From JALHMQ01 sp964616395 (GTDB lineage Bacteria > Pseudomonadota > Gammaproteobacteria > Burkholderiales > Burkholderiaceae_F), in assembly GCA_964616395.1 (NCBI GenBank), contig CAZTUT010000101.1, positions 1 through 10,588 of the forward strand: DNA of 10,588 nt, given 5' to 3'. Below, piece after piece: positions 1-6,296 of this stretch (position 1 is its first letter; every line of letters begins with the position of its first letter). Made by a program: the position numbers and the translations under genes. The notes beneath the pieces were generated by a model. The model was not told the DNA's origin. It saw only the letters and a program-made list of their open reading frames with translations, and did not search any database.

Positions 1-371
1 TGCTCAAGCAGTCGCTCGCCGGCAAGCTGATGATCTGGGGCTTTGGATGGCAGGTGGGTCAGCCCGACTCCGACACGCTGTTCGGCTTTGGCTATAGCGG
101 CAATATCGAGCAGACCAACGATGCGCGCTTTCGGCTGCCCGCCTACGACGCGCTGTACGAACGCAGTCGCCGACTGCCCGACGGTCCGGAACGCCAGGCC
201 ATCCTGCGCGAAATGGCCCGTCTCCTGGCGGCGTGGATGCCGTACAAGCTGCACGTGCACCGTATCCAGGCCGACCTGATGCAACCCTGGCTCGTCGGCT
301 TCGACCGCAACAGCTTCACCACGCGGCTGTGGGACACACTCGAAATCGACGCGGCGCGACGCGCTGCATGA
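1..371 (+). CDS. ABC transporter substrate-binding protein, family 5 (C-terminal fragment)
   Basis: This is the last 122 residues of a periplasmic solute-binding protein. The reading frame is open from the window edge and ends at TGA 369-371, so the start lies upstream. The fragment has the C-terminal lobe pattern of family 5 (peptide/nickel type) binding proteins: a WGFGWQVGQPDSD-like segment, then a helix with PAYDALYERSRRLPDGPER, then an REMARLL helix and a final WLVGFDRN segment. Family members capture oligopeptides or similar solutes and deliver them to a DppBCDF-like permease. The ligand cannot be told from this part. No permease gene follows, because the next gene is a hydrolase 12 nt downstream. 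Any transporter partners would therefore be upstream, or this is an orphan binding protein. The family call is by sequence pattern only. Confidence 0.82.
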   Translation, partial: LKQSLAGKLMIWGFGWQVGQPDSDTLFGFGYSGNIEQTNDARFRLPAYDALYERSRRLPDGPERQAILREMARLLAAWMPYKLHVHRIQADLMQPWLVGFDRNSFTTRLWDTLEIDAARRAA

Positions 372-383
372 CGTAGACCACCG

Positions 384-1292
384 ATGGCGCTGTCAGCGTT
401 CCTTCGCATCTCGCTGCTGGTGCAAGTCGTTGCAGGCACGCTGCTCGCCCGCGCAGTCCTGCCGGAATCCTTCGGCTGGATTGCCGCTGCTTTGGTTGGC
501 GTGCTTCTGCCGGCCGTTGTCACGGCGCTGGTGCTCGCGATCGAACTGATCATCGGCGCGCTCGTCGACGCCCGCCAGCCGCGCGCTTCACCGCTCGCCG
601 TGGCGCGCGTCTGGTTCGGTGAAACGCTGTGCTCGCTGCGCGCCTTCGCCTGGCGACAGCCGTTCGGCGCGGCCTTCGCCGAGGCTGCGATCACGCACGA
701 CCCGAAGCGGCCCGCCGTGCTGCTGATTGCCGGCTACGTCTGCAATCGTGCGGTCTGGAAGCCGCTGATCGACAGCCGGCTTCTGGCGGACTGCAACGTC
801 GCAACAGTGAACATCGAGCCGGTGTTCGGGCCGATCGACGGTTATGCAGACCAGATTCACGCTGCTGTCGGGCGACTGCGCGCTGCCAGCGGCGCAGCGC
901 AGGCGATCCTCGTCTGCCACAGCATGGGCGGCATCGCGGCCCGCGCGTATCTGCGCCAGCATGGCGACGCCGCGGTCTCGCGCGTGATCACGCTGGCCTC
1001 GCCGCATCACGGCACGATCTTTGGGCGGCTTGGCCACGGCGCCAATGCGCGGCAGATGGCCCGGGGCAGCGCCTATCTGCACACGCTGGCGGGTGTGGAA
1101 ACGCTGGCGCGTCGTCGACGCTTCGTCTGCATCGCAACCGCCGACGACAACCTTGTCGTGCCACGGTCGAGCCCGCTGCTGCCCGACGCCGAGCATCACG
1201 TGATCGACGGCGTGGGTCACCTGGCGCTGCTCGAAGACCACCGTGCGTGGGCGCTGATCGTTCGGGCGATCCGCGAAGCGCCCTCCGCCTGA
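384..1292 (+). CDS. Membrane-anchored alpha/beta hydrolase (lipase/esterase-like)
   Basis: The product is 302 residues. Two hydrophobic stretches, about residues 5-25 and 31-60, should anchor it in the inner membrane. The rest is an alpha/beta-hydrolase fold. The nucleophile elbow is CHSMGG with Ser180, followed by LASPHHG (about 204-210), which is typical of lipases that act on large acyl esters. The likely acid is Asp254 or Asp255 in ATADDNLVVP, and the likely histidine is His279 in DGVGHLALL, so the triad looks complete. The elbow begins with Cys rather than the usual Gly. The start is fixed because the TGA of the preceding gene (369-371) lies in the same frame 15 nt upstream. No clear Shine-Dalgarno is visible, so translation may be coupled to the upstream gene. 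The substrate is unknown; a lipase or carboxylesterase is most likely. Confidence 0.8.
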   Translation: MALSAFLRISLLVQVVAGTLLARAVLPESFGWIAAALVGVLLPAVVTALVLAIELIIGALVDARQPRASPLAVARVWFGETLCSLRAFAWRQPFGAAFAEAAITHDPKRPAVLLIAGYVCNRAVWKPLIDSRLLADCNVATVNIEPVFGPIDGYADQIHAAVGRLRAASGAAQAILVCHSMGGIAARAYLRQHGDAAVSRVITLASPHHGTIFGRLGHGANARQMARGSAYLHTLAGVETLARRRRFVCIATADDNLVVPRSSPLLPDAEHHVIDGVGHLALLEDHRAWALIVRAIREAPSA

Positions 1293-1377
1293 CAGATCGC
1301 ACCCGCGCACAGACGCAAGAAGGCGATCTGCCCGATTCCCTGGGCAGACCGCCGCGCCAACTCAGCCTCCGGAACGC
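1293..1377. terminator. Convergent spacer with two overlapping hairpins (possible bidirectional terminator)
   Basis: Between the convergent hydrolase and lipoprotein genes there are two inverted repeats. CAGATCGC (1293-1300) pairs with GCGATCTG (1323-1330), giving an 8-bp stem with a 22-nt loop. TCTGCCC (1327-1333) pairs with GGGCAGA (1342-1348), giving a 7-bp stem with an 8-nt loop. They share 1327-1330, so only one can form at a time. Neither is followed by a T run on either strand, so intrinsic termination is uncertain. Confidence 0.35.
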
Positions 1378-2139
1378 TCAGGGGATGTAGATCTTCCCCC
1401 ACTGCCAGCCGCGCTGGTTCGTTATGCCACCGGGCACGTTCGCAACCACGGTGCCCGCCGGGATGTCGACCACCATCACGCCGCGCGTCATCGGGCTCAC
1501 GATCAGCGTGTACTCAGTGCCCGAGACACGGGTGAACTCGCTGACCGTGGCGTTCGTCAACAGCACGCGGCCAACGGAAAAGCTGTCGCCGACGTCGAGG
1601 CTGAAGCGGATCGTCAGCTTGAGCGGCCCGGCCACGACGCCGCCCGGTGCCTGGTCTTCGAACGAAACAAAAGGCTCGGTCGGCGGACGCACGGTATCGA
1701 ACGGCCGCGAGGCCACGTAGTTGACCGGATTGCCGGCTGTAAAGGTTGCATCGTAGAAACCGTTGGGCGGCACGGCGACCGTGAGCGTGCCGCTGTCGTT
1801 ATCGCGGGGCATCAGCGTCGCGCTGTACTCTGCATCGGTAATCCGCGTGAAGCTGCCGGGCTTGAAGGTGCCGCCCTGGATCAGCACGCGATTGGCTTCG
1901 AATCCGGTTACCGGCGCGCTGAATTTGAAGCTGACCGGCGTGTCGCCGCCGATCGTGCCTTCGCCTGCGATCACGATCTGCAGCGTGGGCGCCACGGCCG
2001 GCGGCGGCGGGCCGTCGGAGCCGCCGCCGCATGCGGACAGCGCGATTGCGCCCGCCAATGCGATCCCGAATACGCGTGCCAGCGCGCGACGCCGCGTGAC
2101 GCCGGATTGTTCGTTGTTGCGATCAGTGCTTGCCTGCAT
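1378..2139 (-). CDS. Putative lipoprotein with two Ig-like repeats
   Basis: The product is 253 residues. The N-terminus has a TRRRAL segment (residues 15-20), a hydrophobic core, and a lipobox LSAC with Cys37, followed by GGGSDGPPPP as a flexible tether. This predicts an exported, lipid-anchored protein. The twin arginines raise the possibility of Tat export, but Sec is not excluded. The mature part contains two related beta-rich repeats, about residues 51-138 and 151-237. Both carry an RVL-x-FTR-x-EY pattern: RVLIQGG then FTRITDAEYSATL, against RVLLTNA then FTRVSGTEYTLIV. They resemble bacterial Ig-like domains with the VTGF motif. No catalytic residues are evident, so an adhesive or structural surface role is inferred. 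The start is well supported by AGGAG, six bases upstream of ATG. The gene is monocistronic by context, with convergent and divergent neighbours. Confidence 0.8.
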   Translation of the reverse strand: MQASTDRNNEQSGVTRRRALARVFGIALAGAIALSACGGGSDGPPPPAVAPTLQIVIAGEGTIGGDTPVSFKFSAPVTGFEANRVLIQGGTFKPGSFTRITDAEYSATLMPRDNDSGTLTVAVPPNGFYDATFTAGNPVNYVASRPFDTVRPPTEPFVSFEDQAPGGVVAGPLKLTIRFSLDVGDSFSVGRVLLTNATVSEFTRVSGTEYTLIVSPMTRGVMVVDIPAGTVVANVPGGITNQRGWQWGKIYIP

Positions 2140-2170
2140 GACGTTCTCCTCAGTCGAATCGGTTTGACGG

Positions 2171-2272
2171 GCCTGTCACGTTGCGGCCGTTGTCGATGCA
2201 GGCATTGTGCAAACCGACGCTGCGGGCGTCAGTGGTCGTCGCGTCGTCGTTTCGTGACGGTTTGTGACAGGC
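2171..2272. repeat. Spaced 9-bp inverted repeat (possible operator pair)
   Basis: GCCTGTCAC at 2171-2179 is the exact reverse complement of GTGACAGGC at 2264-2272. The arms are separated by 84 nt. A partial direct copy, GTGACGG, precedes the right arm at 2254-2260. The left arm lies about 32 bp upstream of the lipoprotein start codon. The arrangement could be a pair of regulator half-sites. Chance is not excluded at this length. Confidence 0.3.
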
Positions 2273-2319
2273 AAGCAGCTACCGGTCATCCGATCCGGCC
2301 GCACTGTCCTGCTCGGGTA

Positions 2320-2348
2320 GTAGCAGACCGCCCTGGGCAGCGGGCTAC
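2320..2348 (+). other. Bulged hairpin upstream of the reductase
   Basis: GTAGC (2320-2324) pairs with GCTAC (2344-2348). Inside that, CCGC (2328-2331) pairs with GCGG (2340-2343), leaving a 3-nt bulge and an 8-nt loop. This nine-pair structure lies about 180 nt before the reductase ATG. It could be a leader structure or a terminator-like element. There is no T run after it. Confidence 0.25.
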
Positions 2349-2525
2349 GGGGTCGGGAAGGTGCTTCTTTCGCGCCATGGTCGGCAACGTCAAGATCGCA
2401 ACGGCACACAGCGCAAAGTCGGCGAAAATGCGGCGAGCTGCTGCGCCCCGCAGTCGCCGATCCGCCGTCGCCCACTCTGCGAAGCGCTGATTGCACCGCT
2501 GGCTGGACCGAGTCCCGATCACACC

Positions 2526-3881
2526 ATGCACCCACCCTCTGCACGCCGAGCGCGCCGCAGGATCGGCGAGCTGTCGCTTTGGACAGCCCTGTACGTCGCG
2601 CTGGTCACGCTGCCCCTGTTCGCGCTGATGCCTCAGGCCACGGGGGGCGGCGCGGGGTTCTGGTGGGATTTCGGCATCGCACTCGGCTATGCCGGGCTGG
2701 CAATGATGGGCGTGCAGTTTTCGCTGACCGCACGCTTCAAACGCGCCACCGCGCCATTCGGCATCGACATCGTCTACGCGTTTCACCGCTATCTGGCAAT
2801 CGGCGCGCTACTGCTTCTCCTGGGGCACTACCTGGTGCTGCGCCTGGATGCTCCGGCCGCGCTTGGCAGCGCTGATCCGCGCCGCGCCGAGGGCTACATG
2901 ACCGCGGGCAGGTTGGCTCTCGGCCTGTTTGCGCTGGTCGTTGCAACATCGCTGCTTCGGCGTGTGATCGCCCTGCCCTACGAGGCGTGGCGGATCACGC
3001 ATGTGCTGCTGTCGACCGCGGCATTCGCCCTTGCCGGCTGGCATCTTCTGGGCGCCGGCTACTACCTCGATCAGCCATGGAAGCAGGCGCTGTGGATCGC
3101 CTTTGGCGGATTCTGGCTCGGGCTGGTGCTGAAGGTCCGGCTGTTCCGTCCGTTGCGCCTGTTGCGTCAGCCTTGGCGCGTCGTCGCGGTCAAGCCGGAC
3201 CGCGGCCAAGTCTGCACATTGAGCCTCGTGCCGGAGCGTGGGAGCATTCCCGCCTTCAAGCCGGGGCAGTTCGCCTGGGTGTCGCTGGCACGATCGCCGT
3301 GGTCAATGCAGGAGCATCCGTTCTCGATTGCCTCCAGCGCAGAGCGAGCGCAGCAGATCGATCTGTCGATCAAGGCGCTCGGCGACTTCACGGCGACGAT
3401 CAAGGATGTGCAGCCCGGTCAGCGGGTGTGGGTCGATACGCCCTACGGCAGCTTCGGCATCGACGAGCGGCCCGACGCGGAACGCTACGTGTTCATCGCA
3501 GGCGGCATCGGAATCGCGCCCATCATCTCGATGCTGCGCACCCTCGCCGACCGCGGCGATCGGCGGCCGCTGATTCTCTTCTACGGTAACCGGGTCTGGG
3601 ATCGGGTCGCACTGCGCGAAGAGTTGGACGCACTCGCACAGCGGCTGACCCTCAAGATCGTGCATGTGCTGCTGGAGCCGCCGCCCGGCTGGACCGGCGA
3701 GACCGGGCTCATCACTGCGGAGATCCTGTCACGCCATCTGCAGACGGGCTCGGTGCAAGCTGCGCACACCGAGTATTTCCTCTGCGGCCCGAACCCGATG
3801 ACGCACTCGGTTGAAAAGGCACTCGCCGGGCTCGACGTGCCTGATCATCGGATCCACTGCGAGATCTTCGACTGGGTGTGA
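2526..3881 (+). CDS. Ferric-reductase-like transmembrane flavocytochrome (ferredoxin reductase family)
   Basis: The product is 451 residues. Six predicted helices lie at about 16-37, 45-67, 84-107, 127-147, 155-181 and 185-204. Helix 3 carries His87-x13-His101 and helix 5 carries His159-x13-His173, the classical bis-histidine ligands for two b haems in the ferric reductase/NADPH oxidase superfamily. The cytosolic half has an FAD-binding barrel (EHPFSIAS, about 263-270), then an NAD(P)-binding domain with GGIGIAPIISML (326-337), FYGNR (352-356) and CGPNPM (420-425). All key motifs are present. The inferred role is to move electrons from NAD(P)H through FAD and haem across the inner membrane to an unknown acceptor such as Fe(III), Cu(II) or oxygen. 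ATG 2526 is chosen because the protein-like sequence starts there. The upstream extension to 2361 looks non-coding. No strong Shine-Dalgarno is seen. A small membrane protein follows after 7 nt. Confidence 0.87.
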   Translation: MHPPSARRARRRIGELSLWTALYVALVTLPLFALMPQATGGGAGFWWDFGIALGYAGLAMMGVQFSLTARFKRATAPFGIDIVYAFHRYLAIGALLLLLGHYLVLRLDAPAALGSADPRRAEGYMTAGRLALGLFALVVATSLLRRVIALPYEAWRITHVLLSTAAFALAGWHLLGAGYYLDQPWKQALWIAFGGFWLGLVLKVRLFRPLRLLRQPWRVVAVKPDRGQVCTLSLVPERGSIPAFKPGQFAWVSLARSPWSMQEHPFSIASSAERAQQIDLSIKALGDFTATIKDVQPGQRVWVDTPYGSFGIDERPDAERYVFIAGGIGIAPIISMLRTLADRGDRRPLILFYGNRVWDRVALREELDALAQRLTLKIVHVLLEPPPGWTGETGLITAEILSRHLQTGSVQAAHTEYFLCGPNPMTHSVEKALAGLDVPDHRIHCEIFDWV

Positions 3882-3888
3882 CGCCACG

Positions 3889-3987
3889 ATGAACCGCCGA
3901 ACGCGCGCCCGCTGGCTGGCTGCGATCAGCACCGTGCTGGTCTTGGCACTGGTCGCAGTCTTTGCGCTGATCCGCAACCTGTCCTGA
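3889..3987 (+). CDS. 32-residue single-helix membrane protein (hypothetical)
   Basis: An ATG at 3889, 7 nt after the reductase stop, opens a frame of 32 codons ending at TGA 3985-3987. The peptide starts MNRRTRARW, with four arginines in the first eight residues. A continuous hydrophobic stretch runs from about residue 9 to 28, and the tail is RNLS. This is the layout of a small inner-membrane protein with its N-terminus inside. There is no Cys lipobox and no obvious signal-peptidase site. The tight spacing suggests co-transcription and possibly translational coupling with the reductase, so it may be an accessory or stabilising subunit of that enzyme. I recognise no family. The evidence is the membrane-protein composition and the operon-like spacing; the Shine-Dalgarno is weak. 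Confidence 0.55.
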   Translation: MNRRTRARWLAAISTVLVLALVAVFALIRNLS

Positions 3988-4007
3988 GCGAACCGAAGCA
4001 TTGCCGG

Positions 4008-4039
4008 ACGCCGGCCGAGTCCGAGGGACCGGCCGGCGT
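4008..4039. terminator. Strong GC hairpin between convergent genes (probable bidirectional terminator)
   Basis: ACGCCGGCCG (4008-4017) pairs fully with 4030-4039. After a single bulged A (4018), GTCC (4019-4022) pairs with GGAC (4026-4029) around a GAG loop. That makes 14 pairs in 32 nt, placed between the stop codons of the small membrane protein and the SDR gene. No T tract follows on either strand, so it may work as a Rho-assisted or bidirectional block, or protect 3' ends. Confidence 0.5.
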
Positions 4040-4048
4040 ACCGCAGGA

Positions 4049-6061
4049 TCAGAAGTGGATGCCCCGCATCAGGTTGGCAAACGCGATCTGGTCCGGTGTG
4101 GCCTTGGGCTTTTCGCCTTCCTTGGGTTTCTTGGCGGCATCGGAGTCGGGGAACATGCGGAACGTGGTGTTCATCACGATCTGCGCGATGCGCGGCGCCA
4201 CCGCGTGCAGCATCTGCCCGAAGATGCCGAGTCGGGTCGCGATACGAACCGGCTTGTAGACGATCGCCTGCACGATCAGGTCGGCCGCCTCTTCGGGCGA
4301 CAGCGTGGGCACGTTCTGGTAGATCTTGGTCGGCGCAATCATCGGCGTGCGCACCAGCGGCATATTGATCGTCGTGAACGTGATGCCCACATCGATGAAC
4401 TCGCTCGACGCGCAGCGCGTCCAGGCGTCGAGCGCGGCCTTGCTGGCCACGTAGGCGGAGAAGCGCGGCGCATTGGTCAGCACACCGATCGAACTGATGT
4501 TGACCACATGGCCGCGGCGCTTCTCGGCCATGTGCGGCAGCAGACCCATCGTGAGGCGCAGGCAGCCAAAGTAGTTGAGCTGCATGGTCCGCTCGAAGTC
4601 GTGGAAGCGGTCGTAGCTCGACTCGATACCGCGCCGGATCGAGCGACCGGCGTTGTTGATCAGCACATCGACGCCACCAAACCGTTCGACCAGTTCGGCC
4701 ACCAGCCGGTCGCAGCTTTCCATGTCGGCCAGGTCAGCCGAGATGGTGACGACCTTGCCGCCGTTACGGTTGTCAGCGGCCTTCAGCGCATCTGCGATTT
4801 CTGCCTTGGCGGCATCGAGCTTGTCCTGCTCGCGCCCGACGATCACCGTGATCGCGCCCGCGGCGGCGATCTTGTGCGCAGCCGCCAGGCCGATGCCGGA
4901 GGAGCCGCCCGTGACCAGCACGACCTTGCCAGCCACCTGGCCTGACAGCGTGCGGTCGATGAACAGGTCGGGATCGAGGTTGCGTTCCCAGTAGTCCCAC
5001 AACCGGTAGGCGTAGTCCTCGAGCCGCGGGCACTCGATCCCGGTGCCTTTCAGCAGCGCAGTCGTATCGCGGCAGTCGAAGCGGGTCGGGTAGTTGACGA
5101 ACTGCAGCATGTCGTCGGGCAGCCCGAGGTCCTTCATCACCGCGTTCTTGATGCGGCGTACCGGCGTCAGCGCCAGCATGCCCTTCTTGACGCTATTCGG
5201 GATGAAGCCCAGCAGCGCGGCATTCACGCGCAGCGACATCTGCGGCGCATGCGCCGCCTTCGCGAACGTATTGAGCACATCGCCGACCCGATACGGCGTC
5301 GGATCGACAATGTGGAACGCGCGGCCGTTCTGTTCCTTCACATGGGCGATGTGGTCGATCGCATCGACCACGAAGTCCACCGGCACGATGTTGATGCGGC
5401 CACCTTCGATGCCGACCGTGGGCATCCACGGCGGCAGCATCTGCCGCAGGCGCTGGATCAGCTTGAAGAAGTAGTAGGGACCGTCGATCTTGTCCATCTC
5501 GCCGGTCTTGCTGTCGCCCACCACCAGGCCGGGCCGGTAGACGCGCCAGGCGCCCTTGACTTCCTTACGCACGATCTTTTCGCTGTCGTGCTTGGTCGCG
5601 AAGTACGGGTGGTCGAGGTTCTCCGCCTCGTCGAACATGTCCTCGCGGAAAACGCCCTCGTACATGCCGGCGGCGGCGATCGACGACACGTGCTGGAAGA
5701 TCCCCGCCTTGATCGCGTTGGCCAGTGCCACCGCGTTGCGGGTGCCATCGATGTTGGCGGCGATCTGGCTGTCGGCATCGGCCTTCAGGTCATACACCGC
5801 GGCCAGATGGAAGAAGTGATCGACCTTGCCGGTCAGTGCCTTGATCTCCGCACGTGCGACGCCGAGCTGCGGCTGGGTCAGGTCGCCATGAACCGCCTTC
5901 GCACGCGCTTCGGTCACGCCCCAGTACGACAGCAGCGCGGGGATCTTGTCGGCGCTTTCGGGCCGGATCAGGTAGTGGACGACGCTGCCCCGCCGCGCCA
6001 GCAGTTTCTTGACCAGCCGCTTGCCGATGAATCCGGTGGCCCCGGTGACGAAGTACTCCAT
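4049..6061 (-). CDS. Two-domain SDR oxidoreductase, fatty acyl-CoA reductase-like
   Basis: The product is 670 residues with two complete Rossmann dehydrogenase domains. The N-terminal one is an extended SDR of the male-sterility/NAD_binding_4 type: TGATGFIG at 6-13, VSSIAAAG with Ser126/127, and Tyr153-x3-Lys157 (YFATK). The C-terminal one is a classical SDR: TGGSSGIG at 384-391, NNAG at 469-472, Ser523/524 and Tyr537-x3-Lys541 (YVASK). This order and length match the alcohol-forming acyl-CoA reductase of Marinobacter (Maqu_2220 type) and mycobacterial AcrA1. In those, one half reduces acyl-CoA to aldehyde and the other reduces aldehyde to alcohol. By analogy it may use NADPH to make fatty alcohols. 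A different acyl or hydroxyacyl substrate is possible, and family membership alone does not prove the reaction. ATG 6061 is chosen because MEYFVTGATG begins the fold directly and AAGGGG lies upstream; the 62 residues upstream of it look non-coding. It is divergent from the phasin gene. Confidence 0.82.
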   Translation of the reverse strand: MEYFVTGATGFIGKRLVKKLLARRGSVVHYLIRPESADKIPALLSYWGVTEARAKAVHGDLTQPQLGVARAEIKALTGKVDHFFHLAAVYDLKADADSQIAANIDGTRNAVALANAIKAGIFQHVSSIAAAGMYEGVFREDMFDEAENLDHPYFATKHDSEKIVRKEVKGAWRVYRPGLVVGDSKTGEMDKIDGPYYFFKLIQRLRQMLPPWMPTVGIEGGRINIVPVDFVVDAIDHIAHVKEQNGRAFHIVDPTPYRVGDVLNTFAKAAHAPQMSLRVNAALLGFIPNSVKKGMLALTPVRRIKNAVMKDLGLPDDMLQFVNYPTRFDCRDTTALLKGTGIECPRLEDYAYRLWDYWERNLDPDLFIDRTLSGQVAGKVVLVTGGSSGIGLAAAHKIAAAGAITVIVGREQDKLDAAKAEIADALKAADNRNGGKVVTISADLADMESCDRLVAELVERFGGVDVLINNAGRSIRRGIESSYDRFHDFERTMQLNYFGCLRLTMGLLPHMAEKRRGHVVNISSIGVLTNAPRFSAYVASKAALDAWTRCASSEFIDVGITFTTINMPLVRTPMIAPTKIYQNVPTLSPEEAADLIVQAIVYKPVRIATRLGIFGQMLHAVAPRIAQIVMNTTFRMFPDSDAAKKPKEGEKPKATPDQIAFANLMRGIHF

Positions 6062-6192
6062 GGATGTCCCCTTGTCGAGTTGTCTATCGCATCGTCCGCG
6101 GCAGCGTGCGTGCGGCGGCGCGCGCTTGCGATCGGTGCGAACGAACTCCCGAGCGGCGCGACTGCCGTGAAGATTACATGGGCGTCCTTGCG

Positions 6193-6222
6193 CCGGATAG
6201 ACCGGATAGAGGAGCACCTCTA
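6193..6222. promoter_or_regulatory. Tandem 9-mer overlapping a palindrome in the SDR/phasin spacer (candidate operator)
   Basis: CCGGATAGA occurs twice in perfect tandem, at 6193-6201 and 6202-6210. The second copy runs into a palindrome, TAGAGG (6207-6212), AGCA, CCTCTA (6217-6222). Just downstream is the palindromic hexamer GTGCAC at 6231-6236. All lie in the 235-nt region between the divergent SDR and phasin genes, 61-104 nt before the phasin ATG, which suits a regulator site controlling one or both. No clear -35/-10 pair could be assigned on either strand. Confidence 0.4.
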
Positions 6223-6285
6223 GCAATTTAGTGCACGCGCTCGGCACAGCCTCCCTAGACTTCGCGCTGTTCTCACCGATTCAAC

Positions 6286-6290
6286 AGGAG
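6286..6290 (+). promoter_or_regulatory. Ribosome binding site deciding the phasin start
   Basis: AGGAG is followed by a 6-nt spacer and ATG at 6297. It favours this start over the in-frame ATG at 6231, whose 22 extra residues do not belong to the phasin fold. Confidence 0.8.
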
Positions 6291-6296
6291 CACTCG

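Larger units (their letters stand above)
2140..2525. other. Divergent intergenic region, no gene supported
   Basis: This 386-nt spacer lies between the minus-strand lipoprotein and the plus-strand reductase, so it should hold both promoters. I found no convincing -35/-10 pair. It holds a 9-bp inverted repeat, GCCTGTCAC (2171-2179) and GTGACAGGC (2264-2272). A related GTGACGG lies at 2254-2260. It also holds a bulged hairpin at 2320-2348. The reductase frame stays open back to an ATG at 2361, but the extra 55 residues are Arg-, Gln- and Cys-rich and look unlike protein. Confidence 0.5.

Noticed and set aside
2361..2525. N-terminal extension of the reductase to ATG 2361
   Set aside because: The 55 extra residues look non-coding and precede the natural cytosolic start and first helix.
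4001..4945. Plus-strand open frame of 314 codons opposite the SDR C-terminal domain
   Set aside because: The minus-strand SDR has intact cofactor and catalytic motifs here; the plus-strand product is Arg/His-rich without motifs.
5249..6223. Plus-strand open frame of 324 codons opposite the SDR gene
   Set aside because: It mirrors the N-terminal Rossmann domain and is rich in His, Asp and Val, typical of a reverse-complement shadow.
6062..6247. N-terminal extension of the SDR by 62 residues
   Set aside because: The Rossmann fold begins immediately at MEYFVTGATG (6061), and the extension overlaps the regulatory repeats and is Arg/Cys-rich.
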